From assembly GCA_001460835.1 (NCBI GenBank), contig CYKH01001744.1:1-46516 (forward strand): DNA of 46,516 nt, written 5' to 3'. A program made the translations under genes and the position numbers. Source of the DNA: Bodo saltans. Taxonomy: Eukaryota > Euglenozoa > Kinetoplastea > Eubodonida > Bodonidae. The notes beneath the pieces are model-generated. The model had not been told where the DNA came from and searched no databases. It saw only the letters and a list, made by a program, of their open reading frames with translations. Below are positions 1 to 8,327 of this stretch, one piece after another; the stretch's first letter is position 1; every line of letters starts with the position of its first letter.

Positions 1-141
1 CGCATAAGGATCAAAGAAGCACTTCTTGCGTTGAAGTCGACGTACCGTGCGGGGTCGCTTTCGAGGGTGTTTGCTGCCCTCACAAAGACAAAAAGGTTGG
101 GTAACGCATACCGTTGTGATTCTACAGTTATTATTGAATGA
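1..141 (+). CDS. possible 3' end of an upstream protein-coding gene
   Basis: Frame 1 is open from the first base to a TGA at 139-141 (46 codons). The basic, mixed composition (start RIRIKEALLALKSTYRAG, end DSTVIIE) fits the C-terminal end of a protein. Another frame is also open for about 34 codons, so length alone does not prove coding. A gene on the same strand ending here would fit the all-plus-strand layout. No family was recognised. Confidence 0.35.
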   Translation, partial: RIRIKEALLALKSTYRAGSLSRVFAALTKTKRLGNAYRCDSTVIIE

Positions 142-520
142 TAGAACGGGCTTAGGTCATACAACTTGCATAAAGCACCTCAGTGCGCATGCTGCTATGT
201 GAATCTCTTAAAGCATCTGTGCGCCTAATGAACAATATTCGCTGTTTGAGGGACGAAATTAACCGAGGAACACAAGCTTGCAGACACAAAATGAAAAGGT
301 GAATGCTTCCGCTCTCGTCAAAAAGGGCCGGATCGTCATCTGAATCTGAGTGTTGCTTGTGTACCCGACAGAACGGTGCCTGCTTGCAAGAATAAGAATT
401 CTGAGAATTAGATTGACGTTGCGTTGACTAGCTCTTCAATGTTGTTCGTTTTCTTCATCTTTGAAAAATCAGAATTGGTAGTCACACAACGTATAAGTAT
501 TTTTAGCTCGAACGAAAACA
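142..520. other. intergenic spacer
   Basis: No convincing coding frame, RNA gene or repeat was seen. The stretch is AT-rich with several T-runs and probably holds the 3' UTR of the upstream gene and the start of the trans-splicing region of the next. Confidence 0.5.
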
Positions 521-540
521 AATTTATTTTCAACTCTTAG
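521..540 (+). promoter_or_regulatory. predicted spliced-leader acceptor (polypyrimidine tract plus AG)
   Basis: A T/C-rich tract ends in CTTAG with the AG at 539-540. This would leave a 29-base 5' UTR without an ATG before the start codon at 570. Assigned by analogy with kinetoplastid trans-splicing; not measured. Confidence 0.5.
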
Positions 541-569
541 AAGAAAATCCTGCACATCGTCCTGCCCTG

Positions 570-2774
570 ATGCGTGCCTTCAATAACAACGGCAGTTTTG
601 GCGCAAGTAGCGGGGGCAACAATAGCTCAGCAGGCGGTAACAACAACGCACAGCCCGTCAACCACCACGTGTTCACCTCAGTTCTTGCTCATTCCGGTGG
701 TTCTGGAAGCAATGCAAGAGGCCCTAGACATTTTGATGTACTTGCACGCCGGAACGCAGCAGGGCAGCAGCAACAATCAGGAGGTGTGTCAAAAGACCAA
801 GCCTGTGCCGATCACCAACTTCAGGCAATTGTACGCCTGAAAGGCGCTAATATTCTGCGGCAGCGGCTTATTTTCCTTCTTCGTCAAAAGTTCGCCAAGG
901 AATTCGCTCAACTCGCTGCGTTTCAGCAGCTCCAACAACTTCACCCGAGTGCAGCGGCAACCGTAACCACGACCCCAGCAGCACCACAACCGTCAGCAGC
1001 AGCTGCGACCACAACAACAACAACGGCGGCAGTAGAAGACTCTCCTGGGAGTGCAAGCGTCGATGTACCGACAACTGCCGCACCCTCCACCACTGCTACG
1101 CCCTCCACCTCGAACACTGCTACTGCTACTGCTACGGCTGCCACTTTACAGCCGCACACGCCCCCCAAGTCGTCAGAGCCAACACCGTTGCAGCAAGCAC
1201 TTATGGCGATTGAAGAAATGATCATCTCCGTCGATAACACGGATGTCGTCAACGCAGGATATTTGCGAGACTTTGCCAAGACGCAGCACCATCACCAGCC
1301 TCATCAGCATCTTCGTCGTGAAAGCGGTGGCAACGTCGGAACTACGCGCAATCAACAACAAGTAGCAGAAAAAAAAAATCACACAGCGCCCCCCAAGTCG
1401 TCAGAGCCTACACCGTTGCAGCAAGCGCTCATGGCGATTGAAGAAATGATCATCTCTGTCGATAACACGGATGTTGTCAACGCAGGATATTTGCGAGACT
1501 TTGCCAAAACGCAGCACCATCACCAGCCTCATCAGCATCCTCGTCGTGAAAGCGGCGGCAACGTCGGAACTACGCGCAATCAACAACAAGTAGCAGACCA
1601 GTCACAGTTGGGAAAACCCAACCGCCTTGTGTCGCCCACAGCTAGCCGTGCCAATAATAATAACACTCATGCTGGAAATTGTCAGTGTGTTTGCCCCTCT
1701 TGCGGGGTCAAGAAGATTCAACGCAGCGCTTCTCTTGGCGGCGTATCCTCTTCAGCATTTATCGCACCAGCGTTATCAAGTGACCGAATGCTGAGCTTAG
1801 GAACCCCTTCCTTTATTCTGCAATCCTCGTCGTCGGCATTTGGAGGTGTTCCACTTGCCACCGAATCCCGGTTTGGCATTGCAGGACCGAGTGCTACGTC
1901 GCAGACACCTAGTGAAGTGAGTTCCTCTGCTGTGGAAGACGACTCTTCTGACGACGACGACATCAACGATGAGGATGACGATGATGCTGGCGACGACCGC
2001 GCAGCCGCAGCGTTAATGCCGGACACTGTGAACGACGCAGAGCGCCTTGCCGAAATTCGCAAGCGCGAAGAAGCCGACGCCGCTGAGGCTGCCGCGGCAG
2101 GCATGAGTGGCCTGCGAAGTGGCGCTTTCTATGAAATGCGAGTGAAGCGAGTTCTCGGCTCTGGTACCGTGTGCTGCCCAAAATGTCTGTGTAACCTTGC
2201 AGAAGTCCCCGCCGTCCCAATTGTTGTGTGCTCGGATGCAAGCACCAACACTGCGGAACGGTCGGAGTCCGAGAAGGACTTTATGCTCGTTTCGCTGTCC
2301 AAAGCAAAAGTAGACACTGAGAAAAAGCTCGAAGACATGAAAAAAGAATTGCAGGCGTTCAAGAAGGCGAAGTATGCAAGTCAAAATCTTGCAACACCAA
2401 CACCAGCTCCAGCTACCGCTGCTCATGCATCGCCACAAATTCGACCTTCGCAGCAAAGAGAGGACCCAGGGCCACTTCCACTGCAAGACAATGTTGCGAT
2501 GGGAACTATGAGTCCGACACGCGCCTCAACACCAGGTGTCGGAGGAACCGATGATTTCGTTGGCAATAGCTCATTCTCAAATACTGGTGGAACAACCACA
2601 TCAGCAGCACCACGAGCATCGACGTCACACTCACAACAGTCTGTTCGAGGATCTCCAAGCGGTCGTCATGGAAGCAGCAGCGTCGGCGCTTCACCAGCGT
2701 CTCGTGCAGACTCAAGCAGCAGTCGACATGTCAAGCGAAGGCCTTTTCGGATCACCCTCGAACAACAACAATAG
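570..2774 (+). CDS. Q/S/T-rich protein with in-frame tandem repeat and CxxC knuckles (first frame of a broken gene)
   Basis: No family was recognised. The ATG at 570 is the first after the predicted splice acceptor. The 734-codon frame is dominated by low-complexity S/T/A/Q stretches. It holds a 76-residue tandem duplication (about residues 198-343), two cysteine knuckles that might bind zinc (CQCVCPSCG near residue 370 and CCPKC near residue 535), an acidic run (SSDDDDINDEDDDDAGDD), and a short charged helix near residues 575-610 that looks like coiled coil. It ends at TAG 2772-2774 in a frame overlapping the next ORF, whose composition continues the same style. Dropping one T from the TTTT at 2744-2747 would join the two. 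I infer that this is the N-terminal part of one protein of about 1,250 residues spanning 570-4324. Confidence 0.75.
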   Translation: MRAFNNNGSFGASSGGNNSSAGGNNNAQPVNHHVFTSVLAHSGGSGSNARGPRHFDVLARRNAAGQQQQSGGVSKDQACADHQLQAIVRLKGANILRQRLIFLLRQKFAKEFAQLAAFQQLQQLHPSAAATVTTTPAAPQPSAAAATTTTTTAAVEDSPGSASVDVPTTAAPSTTATPSTSNTATATATAATLQPHTPPKSSEPTPLQQALMAIEEMIISVDNTDVVNAGYLRDFAKTQHHHQPHQHLRRESGGNVGTTRNQQQVAEKKNHTAPPKSSEPTPLQQALMAIEEMIISVDNTDVVNAGYLRDFAKTQHHHQPHQHPRRESGGNVGTTRNQQQVADQSQLGKPNRLVSPTASRANNNNTHAGNCQCVCPSCGVKKIQRSASLGGVSSSAFIAPALSSDRMLSLGTPSFILQSSSSAFGGVPLATESRFGIAGPSATSQTPSEVSSSAVEDDSSDDDDINDEDDDDAGDDRAAAALMPDTVNDAERLAEIRKREEADAAEAAAAGMSGLRSGAFYEMRVKRVLGSGTVCCPKCLCNLAEVPAVPIVVCSDASTNTAERSESEKDFMLVSLSKAKVDTEKKLEDMKKELQAFKKAKYASQNLATPTPAPATAAHASPQIRPSQQREDPGPLPLQDNVAMGTMSPTRASTPGVGGTDDFVGNSSFSNTGGTTTSAAPRASTSHSQQSVRGSPSGRHGSSSVGASPASRADSSSSRHVKRRPFRITLEQQQ
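1161..1597 (+). repeat. two-copy 228-bp tandem repeat, in frame
   Basis: Copies 1161-1369 and 1389-1597 are 228 bp apart, exactly 76 codons, separated by a short A-rich linker. I count 8 differences over 209 bases: 7 are synonymous and one changes Leu to Pro. Each unit encodes a short predicted helical segment (LQQALMAIEEMIISVDN) followed by a His/Gln-rich tail. Confidence 0.9.
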
Positions 2775-3861
2775 CACTGCGACGTTTGAAGGACCAACAA
2801 GCAGTCCAGGATCGACGACGACGCAACAGCAGCAGCGAACGCAGCAGCAGCAGCGCATTCACCTCGCCTTGAGGGTCACGTCCTCAATTCGAGACATGCG
2901 CACCAAACTCAATGCCCTTCGTGCGGGCATCCGATCTTTCCAGTTCAAAGAAGTCATTGGGCAGTTCTCTCAGCATGTCATCCCGCAACTTCAACAAGTT
3001 CAGGCCACCAACAAACGATTGTTGGACAGAGACTATATTCTCGAAAAATTGTTGTTAGATGCGCTATGCAAGGTCGGCACAATGCCAGACTCAGGCTCAC
3101 CCGAGGGGTACCTACCCGAGGGCGGCCCGCTACACGTTGGCACCTATTCTCTATTAGATGATCGAAGGTTCTTAGAGTGGACGCGTAGAATCAGCGAAAC
3201 GCTCTCTGGAAAAGTCACCGCCGTGCAGTCTTACATACAAGCCTTGTCCAATGAACTAAAATTTCAGCAACCCAACGGAGGAGGTGGCAAACGATCTGGC
3301 GACGGCAGCAGCAGCAGCAGCGCTGCGGTTCTTGAGGAGCGCATTGTGGGACTAGAAGGCTCATTGGTAGAGAATGAGTGCTTTAATGTTTCCAATATCT
3401 TAGATCACACCTTCGACAGCAGCACTGCAGTCCAGGGAACGCGCCGAACAGAGTTAGTGACGCTGTTGAAACACGCAGCGGAGACTAACGAAGAGATTCG
3501 TCTCATCTACGTGGTGCCGAGCTGGGCGACAAAACCGCAGCTTCGTGTGAAACTCAATATGTGGCGTCAACGGCGTCTTGAAGCGCTGCAAAAGGTAGAG
3601 CAGCTCTTGAATCAAGAGCTTCAGCACTTTGTGAGCAGTGGGGCGCAAAAGATTATGTTGAAGGGAAAGCTAATGACGATTCGTGAATTGATTCAGCTTG
3701 CCTCCCGGCTTCATCTCATGCCATCGACGGGGCCTGGAACAACAAACTGTGGCGGCAGCTGCGGCCTTGTCTGCCGCATCCACTGCGGTTGGAACACGCG
3801 CAACGTCGCCCCCGAGCGTTGGCAACCGGGCCCGTCCATCACTGGCATCGCCACCGTTTAG
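2551..3861 (+). CDS. coiled-coil protein segment (second frame of the broken gene)
   Basis: This frame overlaps the end of the first and runs to TAG at 3859-3861. The first ATG in frame is 2551. In a single-gene reading, coding would switch into this frame near 2744-2750. It holds the most protein-like part of the locus: long amphipathic helical stretches (IRDMRTKLNALRAGIRSF, ISETLSGKVTAVQSYIQAL, LRVKLNMWRQRRLEAL) broken by Q-rich and S-rich loops. The region from RTELVTLLKHAAETNEEIR to MTIRELIQLASRLHLMP looks like a compact conserved helical domain. No family was recognised. Near 3729-3732 a GGGG run precedes an out-of-frame tail, and removing one G would lead directly into the third frame. 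Confidence 0.7.
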   Translation: MISLAIAHSQILVEQPHQQHHEHRRHTHNSLFEDLQAVVMEAAASALHQRLVQTQAAVDMSSEGLFGSPSNNNNSTATFEGPTSSPGSTTTQQQQRTQQQQRIHLALRVTSSIRDMRTKLNALRAGIRSFQFKEVIGQFSQHVIPQLQQVQATNKRLLDRDYILEKLLLDALCKVGTMPDSGSPEGYLPEGGPLHVGTYSLLDDRRFLEWTRRISETLSGKVTAVQSYIQALSNELKFQQPNGGGGKRSGDGSSSSSAAVLEERIVGLEGSLVENECFNVSNILDHTFDSSTAVQGTRRTELVTLLKHAAETNEEIRLIYVVPSWATKPQLRVKLNMWRQRRLEALQKVEQLLNQELQHFVSSGAQKIMLKGKLMTIRELIQLASRLHLMPSTGPGTTNCGGSCGLVCRIHCGWNTRNVAPERWQPGPSITGIATV

Positions 3862-4324
3862 CGCCCCAAACAGCAGCCACCAGCCGCCGCCGTCTGCAGC
3901 CGTCACAAGTCCCAAGTCTGCCCTGATGGGGTCTTCATTTGAGGGAGGTACCGGCGGTGGCTCTGTGAGTCCTAGCTCTCTTAGTGCGTCTGTAGCCTCC
4001 GCGCAGCTCCTTCCCCCGTCGCTGACAAACGTCGGTATGCTTCCTGCTGGTGGCGGGAATATTACTACTACAGACGACTCTTTTATCACGAGTCCGCTCT
4101 CCGCATCCCCCTCAGGCAGTGGCTCTACGATGCATCCAATAGGCACGAGTAGCCGACGGTTGGAGGCGCTCCCGATGAGTAGTGGAACCTCCCTTCTTGC
4201 GACATCACCCCCGTCATCGGCTGAGCGTGGTGGTGGTGGTGGAGTGTCAGCATCTTCCGCGGTGGGATCGCCGATCGGAAGGCGCGCAGTGAGTGGAGGA
4301 AGCAAGCTTCCTCCTGTAAAGTGA
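3731..4324 (+). CDS. S/G/P-rich C-terminal tail (third frame of the broken gene)
   Basis: The frame is open from 3698 (a TTG) to TGA at 4322-4324, but its first ATG is at 3926, so it is unlikely to be an independent gene. The composition is A/S/P/G-rich and low in complexity, like the tails of neighbouring proteins. It ends in a basic segment (RRAVSGGSKLPPVK). It is given from the point where the second frame appears to shift. If both shifts are removed, 570-4324 becomes a clean multiple of three, about 1,250 residues. Confidence 0.6.
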   Translation, partial: GLEQQTVAAAAALSAASTAVGTRATSPPSVGNRARPSLASPPFSAPNSSHQPPPSAAVTSPKSALMGSSFEGGTGGGSVSPSSLSASVASAQLLPPSLTNVGMLPAGGGNITTTDDSFITSPLSASPSGSGSTMHPIGTSSRRLEALPMSSGTSLLATSPPSSAERGGGGGVSASSAVGSPIGRRAVSGGSKLPPVK

Positions 4325-4938
4325 CCTTGTTACACACACTTCTCCTGATTTTATGTGTTTCGTTTTCCTGTGTCGTTTTCCTGTGGGGTTTGCTCTTTTT
4401 TGTGTGAGTTAGGAGTTGTTGTTCGGCGTTTGGTTACTGTCCTTTAACACCACCACAAAAGCTCCATTTTCTTTCTCCCCTACCCAACGGTGTCTGTTTT
4501 TAGAGAGTGCAATGCAAGAACACCAACAAGTCATCAAAAGAAATTGAATCTCAAGAAAGTGTCCCATCGTCAGTAGAACGTTCTTCCCGCTTACTTTGAC
4601 CAAAAGAGAAACAATACGCGCCATCGAAGTTATTCCCGGTTGTTCCTGCTTCCGTTTTGCCGCTCTCCTCCACTTGCGTCCGCTTTACATCGCCGGTGGC
4701 AGCCTCTTGTAGACGTTTTTTTGAGTGTCTTGCTTTTTTTCCCCCGGGGCCCGCTCAGCTCGTTGTACAAAATTCTAACGATCCACAAGCCCTTTTTCAC
4801 ACAGTCCTTGTGATGTCCGTCCAGATACCATATGAAATGAACTTTAAGTGTGCTTTTGAGGTTCGCATAGTTAGAAATCCATTAATCTTTTTTTTATCTT
4901 ATTTGGTTGATTGGTCGAAGACTAAAGAAAAAAAACAG
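4325..4938. other. intergenic spacer
   Basis: The spacer is T-rich with several polypyrimidine runs (around 4390, 4725 and 4885). ORFs here lack ATG starts or conserved composition. It probably holds the 3' UTR of the upstream gene and the trans-splicing region of glyoxalase I. Confidence 0.5.
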
Positions 4939-4960
4939 TTGTCCTTTTCTTATTTCCAAG
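4939..4960 (+). promoter_or_regulatory. predicted spliced-leader acceptor that sets the glyoxalase start
   Basis: A T/C-rich tract ends in CCAAG with the AG at 4959-4960, six bases before the ATG at 4967. The longer open frame upstream (from TTG 4907) would lie mostly before this acceptor, which supports 4967 as the start. A second, weaker AG at 4918-4919 is possible. Confidence 0.5.
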
Positions 4961-4966
4961 AAAAAC

Positions 4967-5386
4967 ATGCCCCGTCTTCTCCACACTATGCTTCGTGTCG
5001 GCAGCCTCGAGCGCAGCATTGCCTTCTACACCACCCACCTCGGCATGAAGCTTTTACGCACCTGGGACAACCCTGAAGAAAAATTCACTCTTGCGTTCCT
5101 TGGCTACGGCAACGAAGCTGAGGGCACTGTGCTTGAGCTGACGTACAACTACGGCCAGGAGAAGTACGAGCACGGTGGTGCGTACGGGCACATTTGCATC
5201 GGAGTAGAGGACGTGGACGCGGATGTCGTTCGCCTCCGTGCCGCGGGTGTGGAGATTGACTACCACAGCGACAATGGCTTTATGGCATTTATCGTCGACC
5301 CCGATGGCTACTACATCGAGCTGCTTAACGAGAAGCGTATGGTGAACAATGCTTTGAAGGCCATGGCAGACCAGGGAACTGCTTGA
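4967..5386 (+). CDS. glyoxalase I (lactoylglutathione lyase, trypanothione-type)
   Basis: The enzyme converts the hemithioacetal of methylglyoxal and a thiol to the lactoyl thioester. In trypanosomatids the thiol is trypanothione and the metal is nickel; that specificity is inferred here from family resemblance. The 139-residue product matches the usual single-domain length of about 140. The four metal-ligand positions are visible as H6 (LLHTMLRVGSLERS), E57 (TVLELTYNYG), H75 (AYGHICIGVED) and E118 (DPDGYYIELLNEK). Both beta-alpha-beta-beta-beta halves of the VOC fold are complete. The start at 4967 matches the family N-terminus. The stop is TGA, showing that TGA is a stop in this genome. The protein has no targeting signal and is probably cytosolic. 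Confidence 0.96.
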   Translation: MPRLLHTMLRVGSLERSIAFYTTHLGMKLLRTWDNPEEKFTLAFLGYGNEAEGTVLELTYNYGQEKYEHGGAYGHICIGVEDVDADVVRLRAAGVEIDYHSDNGFMAFIVDPDGYYIELLNEKRMVNNALKAMADQGTA

Positions 5387-5932
5387 TTCGAAGAGCAGCA
5401 AATATTTCTTTTCTCCTATTATTCTCCGTTTTTTTATGAAAGTACGCAACTCATCATCCCCCTCTCTCAGCAAGCGATTACTGTGTCTTGTGTTCTGTTT
5501 GTCTAGCCTCAACCATCTTGAAAGTGCCTCAGCCCACACACACAAAATAAAAAAAATCAAGGAATGAATTAACAGAGGAGAGGCGCCATTTTGAAGCGGC
5601 TTGTGGCGCGAAAGCCTTGTTTATCGTTTCCCTCATTTTTATCATTATGTGCTCAGGGAAGAGAACGTCAAGCGTGAGCACTGGCACCCACTAACGAAAG
5701 TGCGAGAAGAAATAAAACGCGAGGCAAGATCGATCATTGAGCGGGCAGATAAAACGTTGTGCTTTCACTTTTCTCTCTTTCTTTGAACTGAACTTTGGTG
5801 CGTAGAATGTGTTTTTTTACTCATTTTTGTATGAGAGAGGGGGAAGAAACACAAGAAGTTTAATAACGCGGATACATTTCTTTCAAGAACTACTTTTTTG
5901 GCTAAACGGGAAGATTTTCACCTTTTTTTTCG
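5387..5932. other. intergenic spacer with trans-splicing signals
   Basis: No gene was seen. A 61-codon frame at 5601-5786 starts with TTG and has no recognisable features. Near the 3' end there are T-runs around 5890-5897 and 5922-5930. The AG at 5912-5913 is the best acceptor for the gene starting at 5933, leaving a T-run inside a 19-base 5' UTR. Confidence 0.45.
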
Positions 5933-8065
5933 ATGGGAAAATCAGCAACCTCTACGCAACATTCCTCCTCAGCAGTGCCTAAAGTGGTAGCCCAAGGCGC
6001 TACCCCACGAGCGTTACAGTTTCCCTCTCCTATTTATTTCTCGGAGTGGGTGTCAGACACGCATGTGATTGTAGGAGCCGGTGGCGGCGGTCAGCGTTTC
6101 GGCATGGCCAACGTTCTCGCGCTGTTGAAACTCAACGTCGTCGCGCCAAACCAGTTTGATGAAGATGCCAACAAACGTCAAAGCAAGGCGTCAACCAACA
6201 AGTCCAGCACGACCAACAAAAAGACCGATGAGAGTATTTCCAGTGACGCGAACGACGGCGAGAGCAGCAGCAGCAACAAAGGGATCGATTGGGCCTTGGA
6301 GCATGCGCTGGACCTTGGTGAGCGTGTCCCGTGGTGTTGCACAGGTTTTCTTCCTGCTCGCATGACCAGAGCATCGTCGAAGAGCAGCATCAGTGGGAGA
6401 ATGCACGAGGATTCCTCTATTTCGCCGTCAAAGGAAAAAGGATCCTCTGCCTTCGCACCAGCCACAATCCTTCTTGGTACTGTGATTTCGAGTCATATGG
6501 ACTCGTTCTCGCTCATCCGCGTTTGTGCCGCCTCCACGCCATCATTAGCAGCCGGTGCACCATCGTCTTTGCTGTTGCTGGAGTCGTCGCATGTGGTGCC
6601 GCTGGCGCACGATGATGACAATCCTGACAAGAAGTGCGTTGCGGCGATGGAGTGCCCAAAACATGTCCGCAAAGCGTTTAGGGATGGTGAAGGGGGATCT
6701 GAAAACGAAGGAGAAGATGAATGTGAAGATGATGAGGAGGAAGTGCTGGTGTTAGCAGCGCAGGACGATGGGTGTGTTCAACCGTTTGTGGTGCCGAGCA
6801 ACAACGCCGCATCATCAAGTGGTCGAAAAATCGCTGCAGGGCCAAAGTGGACCGTTGGCTGCCGAGCTAACGATATCTCTGTTCGACTCTGTAACGTTAC
6901 GACCACAACAACCGCGGAAGCTGACAGCACCGACAAGAACATGCTTGACAAAAAGCAGTCCTCCGCACCGAGCAGCTTAGGTATTGTGTGTGTTGCTGCG
7001 ATGCAGGATAAGCACTTGTACGTGGCTCGGCTGCACGTTGTTCAAAAGAAACAAAAAAGTACTAGCAGTGCTGGCCTTGCGGCAGAGTGGTCAGTCCTGC
7101 AGCGCATCGATGGCGCAGGCTGTGGCCTCGGATTCCCTATCATGCGCAGCTCATTGAAGTTCTCACGCATCGTCTCTTCTCAGTACGTCCTCTTGATTGC
7201 GTACGACGCCAACTCTGGGAATAGTTTTATGAATGTTGGAACATTCTCCACTTCCTCTGGTGGTGAGCTCGTATTCCCTGCGGCGACGGCAATCATGGCC
7301 GAAGGCATCACGGCGTTTGCACCGCTTACGGACACCTCGAGAGTGGAGAATTTGTCCATCACTGGCAGCCAATTTGCAGCCGAGGACGATGATGATAATG
7401 CCGATGGCTGTGAGCAGAGGGAGAGTGAAACATCAAGTCAAAAGCAAACAGCATGCGGGTTGCGACCAACACCGCTGCCCAGGCGTTGGATGGTGGGCAC
7501 TGTTGACGGCTCGATTGCTGTGATTGGTATGAAGCCGCCCTCTGCCGCAAACGCCGCCAAGAACCACAAAACTCCTAGTAATGACGCGGTCACCATCGGC
7601 CTGCTCGTCTCGCGTCCTCCGATGCAGCGCAGCAGCCAAAATAACTCAGCAGCAGCAACGCGTCGTCCCATTACTCGTCGATCACATCCAGGTTCTCTAC
7701 CCCTCCACCAAGAGCCCATTTCATCGGTGTCTGTTGCTCCCTCTAGTGGCAGACCACAAGTTCTTGTCGTGTCCACCGATATCGCCCAAAAATTGATCTT
7801 CTCGGTGATCACGCCTTCGTTTGGAAAACGTGCGAAGACACCGCAGCAGCAGCGCACCAACAACAAATCTTCTCGAGTCGATAGTCTTCCTTCTGCGGAG
7901 CACGTGTTTGAGTTGTATCCTCGAGACGCGCAACCTCACGCCGCGACAACACAACAGCGCGTTCTGAAACTGCTGCTCCGGATCGCGCTGGTTGTGATGC
8001 TGATTGGCTGCTTGATCACTGCAGGACTGTTGCTGCAGTCGGCATTTGGGTTGATACTTGCGTGA
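5933..8065 (+). CDS. Sec12/PREB-like WD40 ER membrane protein
   Basis: Sec12/PREB proteins are ER-anchored WD40 exchange factors that load GTP on Sar1 to start COPII coat assembly. Two hallmarks are visible. The first is an N-terminal blade with SPIYFSEWVSDTHVIVGAGG followed by GGQRFGMAN (residues about 32-60), which resembles the glycine-rich loop of Sec12 near the Sar1/potassium site. The second is a single C-terminal membrane segment (about residues 682-708, LRIALVVMLIGCLITAGLLL) with almost no lumenal tail. Between them lie weak WD-type strands (VVSTDIAQKLIFSVI) interrupted by S/D/K-rich insertions, making 710 residues against roughly 400-470 in yeast and animals. The next Met lies inside the glycine loop, so the ATG at 5933 must be the start. 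PHF1-like function is an alternative. Confidence 0.65.
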   Translation: MGKSATSTQHSSSAVPKVVAQGATPRALQFPSPIYFSEWVSDTHVIVGAGGGGQRFGMANVLALLKLNVVAPNQFDEDANKRQSKASTNKSSTTNKKTDESISSDANDGESSSSNKGIDWALEHALDLGERVPWCCTGFLPARMTRASSKSSISGRMHEDSSISPSKEKGSSAFAPATILLGTVISSHMDSFSLIRVCAASTPSLAAGAPSSLLLLESSHVVPLAHDDDNPDKKCVAAMECPKHVRKAFRDGEGGSENEGEDECEDDEEEVLVLAAQDDGCVQPFVVPSNNAASSSGRKIAAGPKWTVGCRANDISVRLCNVTTTTTAEADSTDKNMLDKKQSSAPSSLGIVCVAAMQDKHLYVARLHVVQKKQKSTSSAGLAAEWSVLQRIDGAGCGLGFPIMRSSLKFSRIVSSQYVLLIAYDANSGNSFMNVGTFSTSSGGELVFPAATAIMAEGITAFAPLTDTSRVENLSITGSQFAAEDDDDNADGCEQRESETSSQKQTACGLRPTPLPRRWMVGTVDGSIAVIGMKPPSAANAAKNHKTPSNDAVTIGLLVSRPPMQRSSQNNSAAATRRPITRRSHPGSLPLHQEPISSVSVAPSSGRPQVLVVSTDIAQKLIFSVITPSFGKRAKTPQQQRTNNKSSRVDSLPSAEHVFELYPRDAQPHAATTQQRVLKLLLRIALVVMLIGCLITAGLLLQSAFGLILA

Positions 8066-8230
8066 GGAACGTATGGAAGTCCTACAGCACTTGATGACGC
8101 AAACGTATCCAATTCCGTTTATGTTGCTTTGCTAGCGGCGCGCCTTTCGATCAGGCCGCTTGTGTGCTAAATGTGTGCGCATTATCGCCAACAATAATGA
8201 CGTTGAAGTATTTTCGTTCACATCCACTAC

Positions 8231-8269
8231 TATTGTTTTGCTGTTGCTGTTTTTGTTGCTTGTGGATAG
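8231..8269 (+). promoter_or_regulatory. predicted spliced-leader acceptor
   Basis: A long T/G-rich pyrimidine tract is followed by AG at 8268-8269. The resulting 58-base 5' UTR has no ATG before 8328. Confidence 0.45.
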
Positions 8270-8327
8270 CAAGAAGCACCCTGAAAAGAGCATACTTCCG
8301 ATATAGAATCAGAAGTTTGGGCTCTTG

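Noticed and set aside
4657-5076. 139-codon frame overlapping the start of glyoxalase I
   Set aside because: It overlaps the certain glyoxalase gene in another frame and includes its splice tract; composition is not protein-like.
5601-5786. 61-codon frame between glyoxalase and the Sec12-like gene
   Set aside because: It starts at TTG, has no recognisable motif and lies in a typical spacer.
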